A DNA stretch of 64,000 bases from Arthrospira sp. PCC 9108 (GTDB lineage: Bacteria; Cyanobacteriota; Cyanobacteriia; Cyanobacteriales; Microcoleaceae): NCBI GenBank assembly GCA_016745315.1, contig CP066886.1:124001-188000 (forward strand), in the 5' to 3' direction. The notes beneath the pieces were generated by a model, which saw only the letters and a program-made list of their open reading frames with translations, made no database searches and was not told the DNA's origin. The position numbers and the translations under genes are program-made. Of this stretch, positions 62,077-64,000 are shown piece by piece; positions within the stretch are counted from its first letter, which is position 1; each line of letters opens with the position of its first letter.

Positions 62077-64000
62077 TTACCTAAAAGAATTTAATGTCAA
62101 AGCCACAGGAAAAACCCGACCACTTCCCGACTGTCGCAACAGTGCAGTAATTATAGTTACAGTCCAACGGGAGTCTACCATATCATCAATTAAAAATACA
62201 GACCCTGGTTGAACTTCCTGATAATTAATCCGAAAAGCACCATCTAAATTATGGGCTTGTTGATAGCTATTGCTCATCTTTTTTTGGGGTGGTGTTTCAC
62301 GGATTTTTTCCACAACTGGAAGGAAGCGTAAATTTAATCTAACGGCTACTCTTTCAGCAAAATTTGGCACCAAATGGGGACGAGTTAGGGAAGGAACACA
62401 AGTTACCCATGTAGGGAAAGGTTGCGGTTGCCATTTGTTAATCATCTCCACCATAGCCTCTACCAATTTATCATCAAAGTGATTATTTTGATATTTTCCT
62501 TGTTGTACCTGTTCCCCCCAACCCGGATCACCCCAACAACACAAACTGCGTCCCGCTTCTGCTTGTAATTGGTGACTAATCTTGCCATTAAAATTATATT
62601 CAAGTAAGGCATTTTTGGGAAATTGTCGGCGAGGTTCAATCGTTTGATAGGTGCGTTTTAAATATTCAATAGCTTCCTTGACTAACTCCTGGTTACAGGT
62701 AGTTTTGAGTAAGGGTCGATTTAAACAAACCGCACACTTTCCACAGGGTGCTGGGTTGGGGTCATCGAGGGAACATTGTAAGAATTGCATCAAGCATTCT
62801 TGACTGTTCATATAGTCTCGCATTTCCGCCTGTTCTTCCTCTCGAATACGAGTAATTTCATCAATTTTATGACTATTCAGTTGATAACGTAATGCTGCCG
62901 GGGTAGCATACCATTTTGACTTGCGTTTAACTACCGGGGGAGAAGATTCTAAAGACAGGAATTTTAACACCTTCTCAATTTGACCACGACCGATATTGAC
63001 ACTTTGTTCAATTTCAGGCACTGATAATTCATTTTTAGTCAGCAGCGCCTCAAGAATTTGTTGGATATTATGTGAGGAAGGAAAGGCATTTTTGATAAAG
63101 TAATTAGTGATTTCCTCATCTTCTTTTCCACTTAATAAAATACCATAGGCTTCATCTACAGCACGTCCGGCTCGACCGACTTGTTGATAATAATGGACAA
63201 CTGAACCAGGTCTTTGATAATGAATAACAAAGCCTAAATCCGGTTTATCAAAACCCATACCTAAAGCTGTGGTTGCCACTAAGACTTTTAGTTGGTTAGC
63301 CAATAAATCATTTTCTAATTTTTGTCGCAATTCATTGTCAAGTTGACCATCATAAGCGGCGGATTTAATGCCTTTTTTTTTAAAAAATTGGTTAGTTTCC
63401 GCGCGTCTCTGACCGTCAATGTATAAATAATTCCACTGCCAGGAAGTTGGGGTAAATATTCGAGCAACCAAGCCATCCTTTCCGCTGGAGTTGGCAAATA
63501 AATATTTTGCAGTTTCAGACTTTTGCGAGTTAAAGTGCCGCGAGAAATCGTGAGTTTTTCACCTAATTGAGCTTGAATATCTTGGATAACGCGATTATTG
63601 GCGGTTGCCGTAGTTGCTAAGACAGGAATATTAGGGGGTAAGCCTTGAATAATGCGAATAATGCGGCGATAATCAGGACGAAAATCATGCCCCCAGTCGG
63701 AAATACAATGAGCTTCATCTACTACTAATAAACCAACTTTTTCGTGTGCATCATCACATTATCCAGGAAGTCTTGATTGGCTAATCTTTCGGGAGAAATT
63801 AGTAAAATGTCAATACTTCCAGCCAGCAGTTGTTGCTCAATTATTGACCATTCTTCCGAGTTGCTAGAATTGATGGTGGCGGCTTGAATGTTGATTCTTT
63901 GGGCGGCTTGAATTTGGTTCCGCATTAAAGCTAGAAGGGGGGAAATTAATAAAGTGGGACCGGCTCCTTGATGGCGAAGTAAACGGGTGGCTAAAAAATA
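62077..64000 (-). CDS. RecQ-type helicase fused to a phosphoribosyltransferase domain (5' end missing, frameshifted)
   Basis: The N-terminus with the Walker A motif is beyond the right edge. From the edge inward the protein reads LLISPLLALMRNQIQ, ISPERLANQDFLDNV, then the DEAH box VGLLVVDEAHCISDWGHDF, motif III LATTATANNRV, motif V VLVATTALGMGFDKPDLGFV and motif VI QQVGRAGRAVDEAYG, followed by the zinc cysteines QCSLDDPNPAPCGKCAVCLN. The last about 180 residues are a phosphoribosyltransferase fold with SVFLIDDMVDSRWTVTIITA. Two homopolymer losses split the frame: an A run at about 63372-63380 and another at about 63737-63741. Repairing both gives one continuous protein to the stop at 62077. 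Confidence 0.87.

Noticed and set aside
1..64000. tRNA and rRNA genes, IS elements and prophage
   Set aside because: No T-arm-like GTTCGA...context with a plausible cloverleaf, no rRNA-like stretch, and no transposase or phage structural gene were seen by eye; a covariance-model scan could still find a short tRNA.

Overview
This 64 kb window is chromosomal DNA of a cyanobacterium, most likely a filamentous Oscillatoriales of the Arthrospira/Limnospira type. The evidence is the very frequent octamer GCGATCGC (the HIP1 site), an nblA gene for phycobilisome degradation, ndhB of photosynthetic NDH-1, the cyanobacterial order fbp-zwf-opcA, a cyanobacterial Omp85 protein, and hairpin-forming tandem repeats between genes. 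The genus is an inference; no rRNA or tRNA gene was found to confirm it. No transposase, phage gene or CRISPR array was recognised.

Layout. 1-2.4 kb: a sulfotransferase-methyltransferase fusion cut by the left edge, and a lone methyltransferase. 2.5-3.8 kb: an FMN reductase-pirin pair. 4.0-5.7 kb: two adjoining tandem arrays (13-nt and about 83-nt units) between the divergent pirin and ndhB genes. 5.8-15.2 kb: ndhB, then a tRNA-modification neighbourhood (cmoA, cmoB, a trmN6-like gene, a TrhP-type U32 gene and a U32-like partner) with a LysE exporter, a cyclase-family hydrolase and an SLH lipoprotein. 15.3-18.3 kb: SDR, bioF, a small protein and a voltage-gated cation channel. 18.4-21.6 kb: a stress cluster read hspA, dnaJ-type chaperone, small protein, HtrA-type protease. 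21.9-31.8 kb: msrB, a DUF2996 protein, an antiporter with a stress-protein tail, malic enzyme, cysC, a phosphoribosyltransferase, a two-HTH regulator, a glycosyltransferase and a [2Fe-2S] protein. 32.9-37.0 kb: fbp, zwf and opcA. 37.2-41.9 kb: an amidase, a TraB/GumN protein and cydAB. 42-55 kb: DUF697/SHOCT and coiled-coil proteins, an orphan sugar-binding lipoprotein, a desaturase-SDR fusion, Nudix, nblA, priA, a sugar-phosphate nucleotidyltransferase and a CHAT-FHA protein. 55-64 kb: glgX, purC, Omp85, a DprA-like protein and a RecQ-phosphoribosyltransferase helicase running off the right edge.

Two results stand out. First, a non-coding element of about 270-300 nt occurs twice (23210-23475 on +, 51880-52179 on -). 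Its 150-nt core aligns without a gap at roughly 80% identity and carries an embedded inverted repeat and a promoter-like -35/-10 pair; it could be a small RNA, a leader or a miniature mobile repeat. Second, five otherwise intact genes (ndhB, trmN6-like, opcA, cydB, recQ) are broken by six single-base losses, every one in a homopolymer run. This points to base-calling error rather than gene decay, so these genes should be read as functional.

Together the genes serve respiration and photosynthetic electron flow (ndhB, cydAB), the oxidative pentose phosphate route (zwf, opcA) beside fbp, glycogen breakdown (glgX), wobble-uridine modification, protein quality control and DNA repair or processing.
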